A DNA stretch of 64,000 nucleotides, taken from the NCBI GenBank assembly GCA_963774765.1, contig CAVZGP010000009.1, positions 976,065 to 1,040,064 of the forward strand, read 5' to 3'. Under the pieces are notes generated by a model. That model saw only the letters and a list, made by a program, of their open reading frames with translations, did no database searches and had not been told where the DNA came from. Every line of letters starts with the position of its first letter. Position 1 is the stretch's first letter. Below, piece after piece: positions 21,397 through 30,727 of this stretch. The translations under genes were made by a program, and so were the position numbers. The DNA is from Sva-07 sp963774765 (GTDB lineage: Bacteria; Actinomycetota; Acidimicrobiia; Acidimicrobiales; Ilumatobacteraceae).

Positions 21397-21540
21397 GCGA
21401 ACACATGCTTGCGAAGCTCGTGTTCGTGACAACCCACACCCCTCGACGGGCACCGGGGCCCCGAAGACGGGCAAACCTTCTCGAGCCCGAGTAGGGGCCC
21501 CGCCGCGGAGGCCCTGCCGGCGTGGACGTCACCCACCTCA
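21397..21540. repeat. Dispersed repeat, copy A
   Basis: About 140 bp with a related copy at 32008-32136 in the same orientation. Shared stretches include GAACACATGC.TGCGAA, TGACAACCCACAC, ACGGGCACCG and ACGGGCAA, then a diverging C/G-rich tail ending near GTCACC. It fills most of the gap between the cmtR start and the TMEM175-like stop. Copy A also has CGAACAC...GTGTTCG as an inverted pair, which copy B lacks. Confidence 0.6.
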
Positions 21541-21552
21541 CGATCGGAGAAT

Positions 21553-22230
21553 TCACGTGAACTCGTCGGCCTCGGATCGGGTGCTCGGGTGCTCGCGCAA
21601 CACGGTGACGAGGATGAAGTACAGCACCGGAACCGAGAAGTACAACGCGGTACTGACCGTTGTCGATCTGTCGGCCAAGGCGATCGCCACGAGGTAGACG
21701 GCAATCGGTGCCGCCGTGACGGCGAGCCCCAAGCCCGCTCGGTCGGTCGACACGTCGGGCCACAACAGAGCAGGACGTCTGACCACGTACCGGTAGAGAG
21801 CGAATCGCATCAGGGTGGCCGCGATCAGCACGACGCCGTACAGGTGCATCGCGACCGGTGCGTTCGGATACTGGCCGAGCACCGAGGCCGCGAACGGGAT
21901 CAGACTCACCGGAAGGAGGAACAGCAGGTTCAGCCAGACCAGATCGCGGTTGACGACCCTGACGCGAGCGAAGAGGTCGCGGTGGGCAACCCAGAACATG
22001 CCGGTCAGCAGGAAGCTGATCACCCACGCAACGAGGGTGGGCTGCAAGTCGCCGAGGGCCTCGTCCAGCGACTGCTCCGAGAGGTTCTCGGGGACGGCGA
22101 TCTCGAGCACCAGGATCGTGATGATGATTGCGAACACGCCGTCGCTCAGCGCGACGACGCGATCAGGGCTGCGCAGTCGTCGCTGGGTGCCGCTCGTTCC
22201 CGCGTCCGAAGCGCCTTGGTCCTCGCTCAT
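21553..22230 (-). CDS. TMEM175-like (DUF1211) potassium channel family protein
   Basis: 225 aa. The family signature is at the N terminus: RVVALSDGVFAIIITILVLEI (the R/K-x3-F-SDG-F-A-I-x-x-T motif), in helix 1. Five further helices follow, with HRDLF and NLLFLLPVSLIPF. Bacterial members form tetrameric K+-permeable channels with a hydrophobic gate. ATG 22230 follows a GATGTGCTCG stretch and fits the family length; a start at 22263 is possible. A fragment similar to its last 40 residues occurs at 31406-31532. Confidence 0.87.
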   Translation of the reverse strand: MSEDQGASDAGTSGTQRRLRSPDRVVALSDGVFAIIITILVLEIAVPENLSEQSLDEALGDLQPTLVAWVISFLLTGMFWVAHRDLFARVRVVNRDLVWLNLLFLLPVSLIPFAASVLGQYPNAPVAMHLYGVVLIAATLMRFALYRYVVRRPALLWPDVSTDRAGLGLAVTAAPIAVYLVAIALADRSTTVSTALYFSVPVLYFILVTVLREHPSTRSEADEFT

Positions 22231-22383
22231 CGAGCACATCCTCCCAGACGCCACCGGCGACACAATCGCTCATTGTGGATGATCGCTCCTCGAGGGGCAG
22301 CTGACATCGTTGTTCGGAGTCCCGTGCGCGTACCCCGGCGCGGCAACATCGTGGCGTCCGAACCAGAGACCCGAGGCATCAAC

Positions 22384-23649
22384 ATGACGACAGCGCTCCC
22401 CATCGACCAACCGTGGTACCGACAACTGCTCGCGATCGCCGTCGCGATGGGGCTCGTCATCGGTCTGCTCGGGCTCGTCTATCTGGGGATCACCGGCGGG
22501 TTGACCGATCGGATCTTCGGTGATCCACGAATCGACACATGGTCCGGTGACTGGTGGTGGATCCCGTTCATCGCCGCCGGCGGGCTGGTGGCAGCCGCCG
22601 TGCGCAGCTGGCTGAAGATCACCGACCACGTCCCCGGCGGCGTCGCCGTGATCGAGTCGGGCACCGTCGACCACGAGAGTGGCGCCGTCGTGGATCCTGC
22701 TCGCAGCCATCTCAGCGGTCGCCGGAGCCAGCCTCGGGCCGTCATTCGCCCTGGTGATGATCGGCGGTGGCCTCGGGTCGTGGATCGCCTCCAAGCGGTG
22801 GCCCGGTGACGAGACCGCCCGTCTCGACACGACGATGGCAGGCATCTCCGGCGGCTTCGGTGGCGCGTTCACCTCGCCCGGGTCTCGGCACACTGATCGT
22901 CAGCGAGCTGGCACCGACACCGAAGGACCGGTACATCGAGTCGATCCTGCCGCAACTGATCGCCGCGACGGTCGCGTTCGCCGTGTTCTTCGGCGCGGTC
23001 GGAACGACGTTCCTCAACAGCTTCGCTGTGCCCGTCGACGACTTCGCGAGCTGGCACCTCCTCGTCGGCGCCGGGCTCGGCCTCGTCTCGAGCGTGATCA
23101 TGATCGTGTTCGTCATCATCATGAAGCTGATCCAGACGGTCGCTGCGAAGTTGACCAACCCGTACGTACGTGGCACCGTCGGCGGCGCCCTCGTCGGCCT
23201 GATCGCGTTCGCACTCCCACTCACCATCGGAGCCGGCAACGACCAACTCACGACGGTGATCGACGAATCGGCATCGATCAGCATCTGGCTCCTCGTCGCA
23301 GTACTCGTCGGCAAGATGCTGGCGATGGCGATCAGCCTCGCAACCGGCTTCATCGGCGGCAACGTGCTTGCCGATGCTGTTCGTCGGCGGCACCGCCGGC
23401 GTCGTCGTGCACCTGATGTTTCCCGACATCCCGTACGCGATCGCCGTCGGCTCCATGCTGGCGGCCGTGCCCAGGAGCAACCATCAAGGCACCGATCGGA
23501 CTCACCTTCATCGCGGTGCTGGCCGTCGGACTCGGCCCGCTGACCGCGGCACCCGTCATCATCGCCGTGGCGGTGGCGTACCTGACCACCTCCACCGTCG
23601 TCGCCCTCATCAAGTCACGCCGGGTCGAGGTCCCCGACCCGCACGCGTG
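22384..23649 (+). CDS. ClC-family chloride channel/antiporter (four frameshifts)
   Basis: About 420 aa once four shifts (near 22690, 22880, 23375, 23475) are bridged. Membrane helices run throughout: LLAIAVAMGLVIGLLGLVYLG, SLGPSFALVMIGGGLGSW, LPQLIAATVAFAVFFGAV, then the ClC C-terminal half with GKMLAMAISLATGFIGGNV-LPMLFVGGTAGVVVH and GSMLAAVPGATIKAPIG. The anion-binding region GSGIP is replaced by weaker motifs (GPSFALV), so ion selectivity is uncertain. ATG 22384 begins a typical hydrophobic N terminus. Divergent from the TMEM175-like gene with 150 bp between; convergent with the SulP gene. Confidence 0.78.
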
Positions 23650-23678
23650 ACCACCGCGCGGTGACGGTCCCGGCATCG

Positions 23679-25442
23679 TCAGCCTGGCGGCGCGGTCGGG
23701 TGGAGTGTCTGGTGCATGGCGACGGCGGCCTCGATGTTGTCGTGAACGTGGCTGCGGTCGACGAGGTCGAAGAAGCCGTCGCGTTCGAGCACGTCGATCA
23801 CCTGCGACTTCACACGGGCGAGGTGCAGGTCGATGCCGTGGTCGAGACCGGCCCGCGCGATGGTCACCAGGACGTCGGCACCCTCGGTGTCGATGAAGTT
23901 CACGCCCTCCATGCTCAAGATCACCGCGTCGAGCCCCTCAGGTTCATCGACACGGATCTGCCGCAAACGGTCCGCGAGCGCATCGGCGTTGACGAAGAAC
24001 AGCCCGCCGTCGAACCGCAGGATCTTCAGCCCGGGAATGGTCTCACAGTCGTCGTGTCGCTCGAGGTCGTAGAACGCATCGGTCCCCGGCTTGCGCCCGA
24101 GCTCCGGAATGTACGGCAGTGCCGAGACGGCGATGAGCCAGATCATCGAGATCCCGACTCCGATGAAGACGCCTTCCAGGATGCCGAACGTCATCACGCC
24201 GAGTAGGGCGGCGAGCGCGGCGATGAACTCGTACCGCTTGACGGTGACCAGTCGTTTCATCTCGCCGACGTCCATCATGCCGAGCGTCACGGCCTCGATG
24301 ATGATCGCTCCGAGCACCGCCTCGGGGAGCTTCGAGAAGATCGGCGCGAGGAAGAGCAGCGTCAGGATGACGAAGCCGCCCTGGGCGAGGTTCGACACCT
24401 GTGACCGCGCACCGGCGCCGTCGTTGACGGGGCTCTTGGAGAGGCTGCCGTTGTTGAAGATCCCTTGGAACACGCTCGACGACACGTTCGACATGCCCTG
24501 GGCGAGCAGCTCCTGGTCGACGTCGATCCGGTAGTTGTGCTTGGTCGCGTACTGGCGAACTCCGGCGGTCGTCACCGAGAACCCGATCAGCACCAACCCG
24601 ACCGCCGCCCCGACCACCACCGACCAGTTGTCGAAGATGATCTGCAAGTCCGGGAACGAGGGATTCGGGAGACCTCGCGGCACGTCTGCGATCAGTTCGA
24701 CCCCGCGGTCACCCAGACCGAAGAGCACGGTCGCGAGAATGCCGAGCACCACCGCGACCAGTTCGGCGGGCACCTTCGGCACGAGGAACTTGAGGCCGAA
24801 CAACACGACCAACGCCGCTACCCCGACGACGACCGTGGTCCGGTTCGCGTCGGACAGACTCGTCACCCACTCCCAGAGCTTCTGCCATGTGTTCGAACCG
24901 GACTTCTCGGTTCCTGTGATCTTGAACAGCTCACCGGACACGACGTTGATGGCGACGCCGAAGATGAAGCCGGTCAGAACGGCCGCCGACAGGAACTCGG
25001 CGATCCAGCCCATCTTGAGCACGGCCATGACCACGAACAACAGCCCGGCGACCAGCACGATGGCCGTTGCGATCGCCACCGCATCGTCGGAGCCCGCCGC
25101 CCCGATCGAGACGATCGCGGCACCCAACACCGGGGCGGTCGACGAGCCCGGGCCCTGCACCAACTGCTTCGACGTGGTGAAGAGCGCGAACACGATCATT
25201 CCGAACGCCGCGGCGTACAACCCGTTCTGGACGGGCACGCCGCTGAGCGATGCGTAGCCGAGCGAGGTCGGCACCATGAGCGCCCAGACCGACAGCCCGG
25301 CGATCACATCCTTCGTCAGCCATGACCGCTGGTACTGGGGCAGCCAGACCAGGATCGGGATGTACCTCTTGATCGAACTCGGATTGATCGAACTCGGAGT
25401 CGATCCCGCCGTCTCCGTGGCCTGGCTGCCATCAGTACTCAT
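23679..25442 (-). CDS. SulP-family anion transporter with STAS domain
   Basis: 587 aa, intact. The membrane domain (residues about 30-430) shows LSVWALMVPTSLGYASLSGVPVQNGLYAA, QLVQGPGSSTAPVLGAAI, and helices to PYIPELGRK. The C-terminal STAS domain (about 450-560) includes LKILRFDGGLFFVNADALADRL and VILSMEGVNFIDTEGADVLV, where the conserved D-S/T phosphorylatable loop is read as DTEG. SulP proteins move sulfate, bicarbonate or other anions with H+ or Na+. A 12-13 bp tandem repeat at the start (GATCGAACTCGGA, twice, 25370-25400) encodes the INPSSIK-like duplication. Followed by the DUF1269-like gene after 6 bp. Confidence 0.92.
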   Translation of the reverse strand: MSTDGSQATETAGSTPSSINPSSIKRYIPILVWLPQYQRSWLTKDVIAGLSVWALMVPTSLGYASLSGVPVQNGLYAAAFGMIVFALFTTSKQLVQGPGSSTAPVLGAAIVSIGAAGSDDAVAIATAIVLVAGLLFVVMAVLKMGWIAEFLSAAVLTGFIFGVAINVVSGELFKITGTEKSGSNTWQKLWEWVTSLSDANRTTVVVGVAALVVLFGLKFLVPKVPAELVAVVLGILATVLFGLGDRGVELIADVPRGLPNPSFPDLQIIFDNWSVVVGAAVGLVLIGFSVTTAGVRQYATKHNYRIDVDQELLAQGMSNVSSSVFQGIFNNGSLSKSPVNDGAGARSQVSNLAQGGFVILTLLFLAPIFSKLPEAVLGAIIIEAVTLGMMDVGEMKRLVTVKRYEFIAALAALLGVMTFGILEGVFIGVGISMIWLIAVSALPYIPELGRKPGTDAFYDLERHDDCETIPGLKILRFDGGLFFVNADALADRLRQIRVDEPEGLDAVILSMEGVNFIDTEGADVLVTIARAGLDHGIDLHLARVKSQVIDVLERDGFFDLVDRSHVHDNIEAAVAMHQTLHPTAPPG

Positions 25443-25448
25443 CGTGCG

Positions 25449-25976
25449 TCAGCTCTCGGCTTCGGCGTCCTTCTGGATCTCGGCGGTGTCCGCCTCGAGC
25501 TGCTTCTCCTCGACCTTGTCGGCCTTGGTCATGACGCCTTCGATCTTCGCGCCCATGTCGGACACGCCGACCACGATGAGACCAGCCTGTCCGGCGTCGA
25601 GATTCTCGCCGAGCTCCTTGAGGTCCTTGCGGCTCATGCCGGCCGCTGCGTGCCCGGCGAGCGCGCCCAGGGCCGCGCCGCCGCCGGTCGTTGCCGCCAG
25701 CAGGCCGCCACCGATCGCGGCGGCCGGGAAGAGCGCGATGACCAGGCCGGTGGCGAGGCCGACCGTTCCGCCACCCACCGCACCGACACGTGTGGGCGTC
25801 TCGTGCTTCTTGACGATCTTGACCTTGCCGTTGTCCTTGCGCTCGATGACGGCGGCGTCGTAGGCGTCGATGAGGCCTTCCTTGGTGTGGAGGTCGTGGA
25901 CCGCGTCGTAGTCGGCCTTGGCGTCGTCGACGTTCGAGTACACCCCGACGTACGCCATGAATGTGTCCATTGCCAT
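25449..25976 (-). CDS. DUF1269-like protein with glycine-rich membrane hairpin
   Basis: 175 aa. A soluble ferredoxin-like N-terminal half (FMAYVGVYSNVDDAKADYDAVHDL, DAYDAAVIERKDNGKVKI) is followed by a Gly/Ala hydrophobic hairpin (VGAVGGGTVGLATGLVIALFPAAAIGG, residues about 70-105) and a charged coiled C terminus. This arrangement is common in actinobacterial stress-associated proteins of unknown function. ATG 25976 has GGAGC ten bases upstream. It sits 6 bp before the SulP gene's start on the same strand and should be cotranscribed; I infer no specific role. Confidence 0.75.
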   Translation of the reverse strand: MAMDTFMAYVGVYSNVDDAKADYDAVHDLHTKEGLIDAYDAAVIERKDNGKVKIVKKHETPTRVGAVGGGTVGLATGLVIALFPAAAIGGGLLAATTGGGAALGALAGHAAAGMSRKDLKELGENLDAGQAGLIVVGVSDMGAKIEGVMTKADKVEEKQLEADTAEIQKDAEAES

Positions 25977-26099
25977 TGTCCTGCTCCTTTGATCGGTGAA
26001 TCGCTTGACAAAGCCATCCTGACGGCGACCCGCGCAGCAGCAGTCATGCAACCTGGGTGATCCGATCACCGGCGGGATCGACGGGCGAATGCAGCGATG

Positions 26100-28349
26100 T
26101 CAGCCGAGCACGCTCGGCGCCAACAGGCCCAGCTCCCGGGCCCGGTCGACCGCCTCGCTCCGGCCCGACACCGCCAGCTTCCGGTAGATCGAGTTGGTCT
26201 GGGTGCTCACCGTGTTTCTCGACACATACAACCGTTCACCGATCTCCTTGAGCGAGAGATGCGTCTGCAGATACGGCAACAAACGGAGTTCCGCAGTCGA
26301 CAGCGCCGTCCCGTGCAGATCGGTCGGCCACCGACTCAACGTGTCGCGGAGCACATCGGTGCGCGCGTTGAGGCGACCGAGCTTCGGTCGCCGGTACAGC
26401 ACCCCTTCGGTCTCCTGCAGCAGGATCCTGGCGGCCTCGGGATCGCCCAATGCGAGGTGCGCGTCGGCCATCTCGAGACGCAACCACGCCGCGCCCCACG
26501 GATTCACCCAGGTGACCGACGTCCGCAGACGCATCGCTCGGAACAACGATGCCCGACCCGTCTCGGTCTCGTTGCGGTGCAACAACAGCCGAGCGCGGGC
26601 CGCTTCGACGATCGAGTTGACGGCGTACTCGGAGAGATGTGCTCGATCGACGACCGAGACGGCGAGTTCGAGGTCGCGTGCCGCATCCGCCCAGTCGCCA
26701 CGATCCATCGAGAGCACCGCCCGGTACGCGAGGTAGCGCGCCGCCGGATCGCCGAATCCGTCGGTCGTGGTCGTCACGTCGAGGCTCTCCGAGAACAGCG
26801 TGAACGCTTCGTCGTCGTCGCCCAGCAGCCATCGGGCGACCGCCAAGAAACCGAGGGAGGCAGGCCGCCATGGGCCCCAGACCGGCTCATTGGTCACGAC
26901 CGAGGTCGCGTCCGCTGCCATCTGCTCGATGCCATGGGCACAGAGAAAGGCCTGGAGTGCAGCACGACTCGACACGAACGACTCGACCACCCCGTCACCC
27001 TCGGACGTCAGATGCTCGATGCGATCCGCCCATCGCTGCGCTTCGACGGCATTCCCGGTCAGCGCCTCCAGCCAGCCGACCAGTCCGGCCAGTTCCGGGT
27101 TCCGTTCGATCATCTCCTCGCCGAGCTGGTCCAGCCATCTCCTGACGTCGTTCAACCGTCCCTCGTTGTACGCACGCGCCAACTCCCGGACGACCAGGTC
27201 GGCAGCGATGGAGAGATCTCCGCCTGCTCGGGCATGTTCGATCGTGTGGTCGACGGAACCGGCTGCCGCCCACCACCGAGCGGCGCGCAGGTGGCGCTCC
27301 CGAACGGTGTCCGGTTCGAAACGGCTCGCCTCGTCGAGGAGCACGGTTCTGAACAGCGGGTGGTAGCGGAACCACGCGCCGTCGCCGTTGAGCGGCGTGA
27401 GGAACAAGCCGGCACGCATCAACGTCTCCAACACCGCGGCTGACTGCGTGGAGTCGAGGACGGCGTCGCACAGCGGTGGGCTCAACACGTCGAGGATCGC
27501 CGTCTGGTGGAGGAAGCGATCGATCTCCGGCGAGAGCCCATCCAGGACCTCGGATCGGATGAATTCGGCCACGGCCCGGTCGGGCGACGACGGTGCGATG
27601 CTGGTGCCGACCGTTGCGCCGTCGCTGCGGTGAGTGAGCGCGAGGAGTGCCAGACCCGCGGGCCATCCCTCCGTTCGCTCGAGCAACCGACGAACCCGTT
27701 CGGGTGAGGGTTCCACCCCGTGGAGCTCGAGGAGATCCGCCACCTCGGCGGCATCGAAGACGAGGTCGGTCGCACCGATCTCGAGCACCTCGCCACGCAC
27801 TCGTCGTCGGCCGCCGGCAAGCCACACCTCCCTGCGACTCGAGACGACCAGCTGGACCTGGGCGGGCAGGAGATCGAGGAGCAGCCCCACCGCGTCACGG
27901 CACTCGCGTGACCGGATCTCGTCGAAATGCTCCAGGACGACAACAAGCGGCTCGTCGACCGCCCCGATCGAGGCCGCCAACCCCGGCACCACCCGACCGA
28001 GTACGGGAACGTCGGGCGAAGTCAACTCGCGGGAGATGGCGTCGTCGAGCTCTCGCACCCGCCTCACCCCGGTGGTGATCGATGTCATCAGCGTGGTGAC
28101 GTCGTCGTCGGCCCGATCCAACGACACCCAGGCGACCGCGCGATCGTCGTGCTCCAGCCAGTCGACGAGCAGCGTCGTCTTGCCGTAGCCGACCGGCGCC
28201 GAGACGACGATCAAGGGGAGATCCACACTCGCAGCGAGCAAGCTCGTGAGGCGCGGCCGCCGGATGATCCCAGAGCGCACGCGTGGAACGCCGGTCTTCG
28301 CATCGACGAGGACTCGGTGAACGTCGATGGCGTCGATCCGGGTGCCCAT
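26100..28349 (-). CDS. MalT-like LuxR-family transcriptional regulator
   Basis: 749 aa, intact. An N-terminal STAND-type NTPase has Walker A SAPVGYGKTTLLVDWL (about residue 55) and a Walker B-like PLVVVLEHFDEI (hhhhDE shifted). The middle carries helical repeats (TPR-like, about 330-650), and the C-terminal LuxR helix-turn-helix is LSTAELRLLPYLQTHLSLKEIGERLYVSRNTVSTQTNSIYRKL. Such regulators bind an effector and ATP, oligomerise and activate transcription. Start ATG 28349 precedes the MGTRIDAIDVHRVL segment. It lies downstream of the DUF2252 gene, same strand, 86 bp away. Its target and ligand are unknown. Confidence 0.9.
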   Translation of the reverse strand: MGTRIDAIDVHRVLVDAKTGVPRVRSGIIRRPRLTSLLAASVDLPLIVVSAPVGYGKTTLLVDWLEHDDRAVAWVSLDRADDDVTTLMTSITTGVRRVRELDDAISRELTSPDVPVLGRVVPGLAASIGAVDEPLVVVLEHFDEIRSRECRDAVGLLLDLLPAQVQLVVSSRREVWLAGGRRRVRGEVLEIGATDLVFDAAEVADLLELHGVEPSPERVRRLLERTEGWPAGLALLALTHRSDGATVGTSIAPSSPDRAVAEFIRSEVLDGLSPEIDRFLHQTAILDVLSPPLCDAVLDSTQSAAVLETLMRAGLFLTPLNGDGAWFRYHPLFRTVLLDEASRFEPDTVRERHLRAARWWAAAGSVDHTIEHARAGGDLSIAADLVVRELARAYNEGRLNDVRRWLDQLGEEMIERNPELAGLVGWLEALTGNAVEAQRWADRIEHLTSEGDGVVESFVSSRAALQAFLCAHGIEQMAADATSVVTNEPVWGPWRPASLGFLAVARWLLGDDDEAFTLFSESLDVTTTTDGFGDPAARYLAYRAVLSMDRGDWADAARDLELAVSVVDRAHLSEYAVNSIVEAARARLLLHRNETETGRASLFRAMRLRTSVTWVNPWGAAWLRLEMADAHLALGDPEAARILLQETEGVLYRRPKLGRLNARTDVLRDTLSRWPTDLHGTALSTAELRLLPYLQTHLSLKEIGERLYVSRNTVSTQTNSIYRKLAVSGRSEAVDRARELGLLAPSVLG

Positions 28350-28435
28350 GGTCCCCGCACAGGGTAATGGAAACCCGTCGGAACGTTGCTGGAGGTGCGG
28401 TGCCCGACATCGAGGCGCTGGCCTCGACGGCCCGT

Positions 28436-29854
28436 TCAGAGGTCGCGAACGATCGGCACCCGGCCGTCGTCGACGGCACCGATGAGTTCGTCGTAGTCCT
28501 GCTCGGTGCGATCCGCGTAGGCCTCGGCGAACCGGGCGACCGCCCGATCGAACGTATCGTCGTCGCCGACGTACCCGGAGATCATCGACGCGTCGCCGGA
28601 CCGGGCGTGGGCACGGCCGAGCGCTGCGCCACAGGCCATCGCATAGCGCCGCAGGACGTCTGCCGACATCGTCTCGACGTCGGCAGACGCCTTGCCGTCC
28701 CACAGCTGGCGAACGTAGAAGTCGGTGGCGGGTTCGTCGCCACGCTCGTAGCGGGCCCACCCGACCAGCGCGTCGGGGGTCGCCTGGATCTTTCGTTGCC
28801 CGTCGACGACACGATGACCCTCCTGGTCGAACCCGCTCGGGGCCAGATGCGCCTCCAGGACCGACGGGGCTGCCTCCTTGATCTGGAGAAACAGTGGTTC
28901 TCCGTCGCCCGATTCGAACAGCGCGATCAGACACCGGGTTCCGACGCTGCCGACCCCGACGACCTTGCGGGCGATGTCCGTCATCGAGTACCGGTCCATC
29001 AGCAGGCGCCGGTCGGCGTGCAAGGTTGATCGGTACTCGTCGAAGAACCCCTCGATCCTGGTCATCTCGGCGCGGCGCTGTTCGTCGGACATCGCGACGA
29101 TCAGCGGCGGGTTCGACACGATCACCCGGCGACCGTCGACGATGTCGGTGAGCTTGCCGAGCGCTCCGAGGCTGTTCTTCCTGGCCGACTTCTTGCGTGT
29201 CTTGGACAGACGACGCCGATCGCTCTTCGCGGTGGCGAGCGTCTTGGCCAGATCCTCGACATCGATCCGGTAGTAGAACACGTCGAGCGGATTCATCTTC
29301 GAGGCCGCAGCGATCACCTCACGGTACGCAGCCGTTGTTGCTCTCGCGAGCTTTCGGTTGGTCTTCTTGTCGAGCTGGTTGTTGCGGCCCACGACCACGA
29401 CGCTGGCGGCGAGTCGTTTGACGTCCCATTCGAACGGTCCCGGAAGCGTCTCGTCGAAATCATTGATGTCGAACACGAGACGGCGCTCGGGCGACGAGAA
29501 CATCCCGAAGTTGGACAGGTGGGCATCACCGCACAATTGCACGGTCAGGTCGGTCCGAGGGCCGGCCGCCAGGTCGGTGGCCATCACGGCCGCCGACCCG
29601 CGCAAGAACGTGAACGGCGTGGCCAACATGCGCCCGTACCGGATCGGGACGAGGTCCTGCAGCCGGTTCGCGTCCTGGGCCTGCAGGATCGACAGCGCGC
29701 TCGCACGCTCGGCGGGAACGACGAGATCGGCGTGCGCCTCGAGCGGCACGGTGTCGCGCCGCTCCCGCCCGGCCGCCGCTCGCATGGTCTTCGGCTCGCG
29801 CCGACTCTCGAGCGACCAGCGTGGATCACGCTGCGAATTCTTCGAGGTGCCCAT
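28436..29854 (-). CDS. DUF2252 family protein
   Basis: 472 aa, intact. A protein-kinase-like fold family of unknown function common in actinobacteria. Visible conserved parts: RYGRMLATPFTFLRGSAAVMATDLA, QLCGDAHLSNFGMF (kinase-like HxDxxxxN loop analog), FDINDFDETLPGPFEWDVKRLAAS (DFG-like DINDFDE), and GRAHARSGD near the C terminus. These residues suggest phosphotransfer chemistry but no substrate is known. ATG 29854 follows a weak GGGAGAAG site. It faces the SHOCT-domain gene across a 300-bp divergent region. Confidence 0.88.
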   Translation of the reverse strand: MGTSKNSQRDPRWSLESRREPKTMRAAAGRERRDTVPLEAHADLVVPAERASALSILQAQDANRLQDLVPIRYGRMLATPFTFLRGSAAVMATDLAAGPRTDLTVQLCGDAHLSNFGMFSSPERRLVFDINDFDETLPGPFEWDVKRLAASVVVVGRNNQLDKKTNRKLARATTAAYREVIAAASKMNPLDVFYYRIDVEDLAKTLATAKSDRRRLSKTRKKSARKNSLGALGKLTDIVDGRRVIVSNPPLIVAMSDEQRRAEMTRIEGFFDEYRSTLHADRRLLMDRYSMTDIARKVVGVGSVGTRCLIALFESGDGEPLFLQIKEAAPSVLEAHLAPSGFDQEGHRVVDGQRKIQATPDALVGWARYERGDEPATDFYVRQLWDGKASADVETMSADVLRRYAMACGAALGRAHARSGDASMISGYVGDDDTFDRAVARFAEAYADRTEQDYDELIGAVDDGRVPIVRDL

Positions 29855-30152
29855 TGCTTCTCCCTGTGGTTGACGGCGGGCTGATTGCAGTCCCGGTGGT
29901 GAGTGGCGTGATCAGTGACGATCACACGATCCATCGTGATTCTCCGCCTCGGCCGTGCGCTCTGCATCATCTGTTCTGTGCGATACCGGGTTCGGCCCGG
30001 GTGCTCGGCAACATCGACGCGCATCATCCGATGTGTGTGAAGCCGCCGCCGCAGGACCGGCATATGTTCGGGTTGTCGCACCACGCGGCCCACACACTCC
30101 GGTGCGGGTGCATTCTCACTCGAATCGATCCAACGACATCAAGGAGGGCGAC
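29855..30152. promoter_or_regulatory. Divergent intergenic region, DUF2252 / SHOCT gene
   Basis: 298 bp without a gene. It contains ATCACACGAT-CC-ATCGTGAT near 29925-29945, an imperfect palindrome with a 2-base bulge that could be an operator, and an AAGGAGGG ribosome binding site just before 30153. I see no RNA gene. Confidence 0.35.
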
Positions 30153-30548
30153 ATGCTCGCATACGACTACCCACTACTTGGCCTGTTCTGGAGCATGATG
30201 ATCTTCTTCTTGTTTGTCGCCTGGTTGATCCTGCTGTTCCGGGTGTTCGCCGACATCTTCCGTTCTCACGACATGGGCGGCTGGGCAAAGGCTCTGTGGT
30301 CGATCTTCGTGATCCTGCTGCCGTTCCTCGGCGTGTTCATCTACCTCATCGTGAACGGCAAGGCCATGGGAGATCGTGCTGCGGCCGATGCGCAACAGCA
30401 GCAGGCGGCCCTCGACACCTACGTGCGTCAGACCGCCGGTACCACCGGTTCGGCCGACGAGTTGGCGAAGCTCGCTGCGTTGCGTGACAACGGCACCTTG
30501 ACCGACGCCGAGTTCGCCGCCCAGAAAGCAAAGCTGCTCGACGCCTGA
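30153..30548 (+). CDS. Membrane protein with phospholipase D-nuclease-type N terminus and SHOCT domain
   Basis: 131 aa. Two membrane helices (LFWSMMIFFLFVAWLILLF and ALWSIFVILLPFLGVFIYLIV) with the short loop RVFADIFRSHDMGGWAKA, typical of the PLDc_N module. A Gln-rich linker (DAQQQQAALD) leads to a C-terminal SHOCT motif (LAKLAALRDNGTLTDAEFAAQKAKLL), a short oligomerisation domain often found at the ends of membrane proteins. A strong Shine-Dalgarno AAGGAGGGCGAC supports ATG 30153. Frequent in actinobacteria; function unknown. First of three genes in a row with the small ORF and the CYTH-like gene. Confidence 0.85.
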   Translation: MLAYDYPLLGLFWSMMIFFLFVAWLILLFRVFADIFRSHDMGGWAKALWSIFVILLPFLGVFIYLIVNGKAMGDRAAADAQQQQAALDTYVRQTAGTTGSADELAKLAALRDNGTLTDAEFAAQKAKLLDA

Positions 30549-30583
30549 CCACTCGGCCACGAGCAGTCCAGTGGGAGAACGAC

Positions 30584-30727
30584 ATGAGTGCATCAGTGAC
30601 GGACATGGCCGCCGAAGCGACCGCACAGTTCGGACCGGTGGCGGTCCAGGACCCCGTCGGGAGCGAGTGGTGGCAGTCGCTGAGTTCGGGGCGTCGCTGC
30701 TCACCGTGCACGTTCCGGCCAGGATGA
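30584..30727 (+). CDS. Small 47-aa ORF overlapping the CYTH-like gene
   Basis: Starts MSASVTDMAAEATAQFGPVA and ends near CSPCTFRPG, with GGGAG seven bases upstream of ATG 30584. Its stop overlaps the next start as ATGA. Either it is a real small coupled gene, or it is the true N terminus of the CYTH-like protein separated by one indel, since the other frame reads EFGASLLTVHVPAR through the same stretch. No family recognised. Confidence 0.35.
   Translation: MSASVTDMAAEATAQFGPVAVQDPVGSEWWQSLSSGRRCSPCTFRPG

Noticed and set aside
21399..21430. LexA-like palindrome CGAACAC...GTGTTCG
   Set aside because: The halves are too far apart (15 bases) and the second repeat copy lacks the right half.
24465..25325. 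Plus-strand open frame opposite the SulP gene
   Set aside because: Low-complexity charged translation; SulP and STAS motifs are clear on the minus strand.
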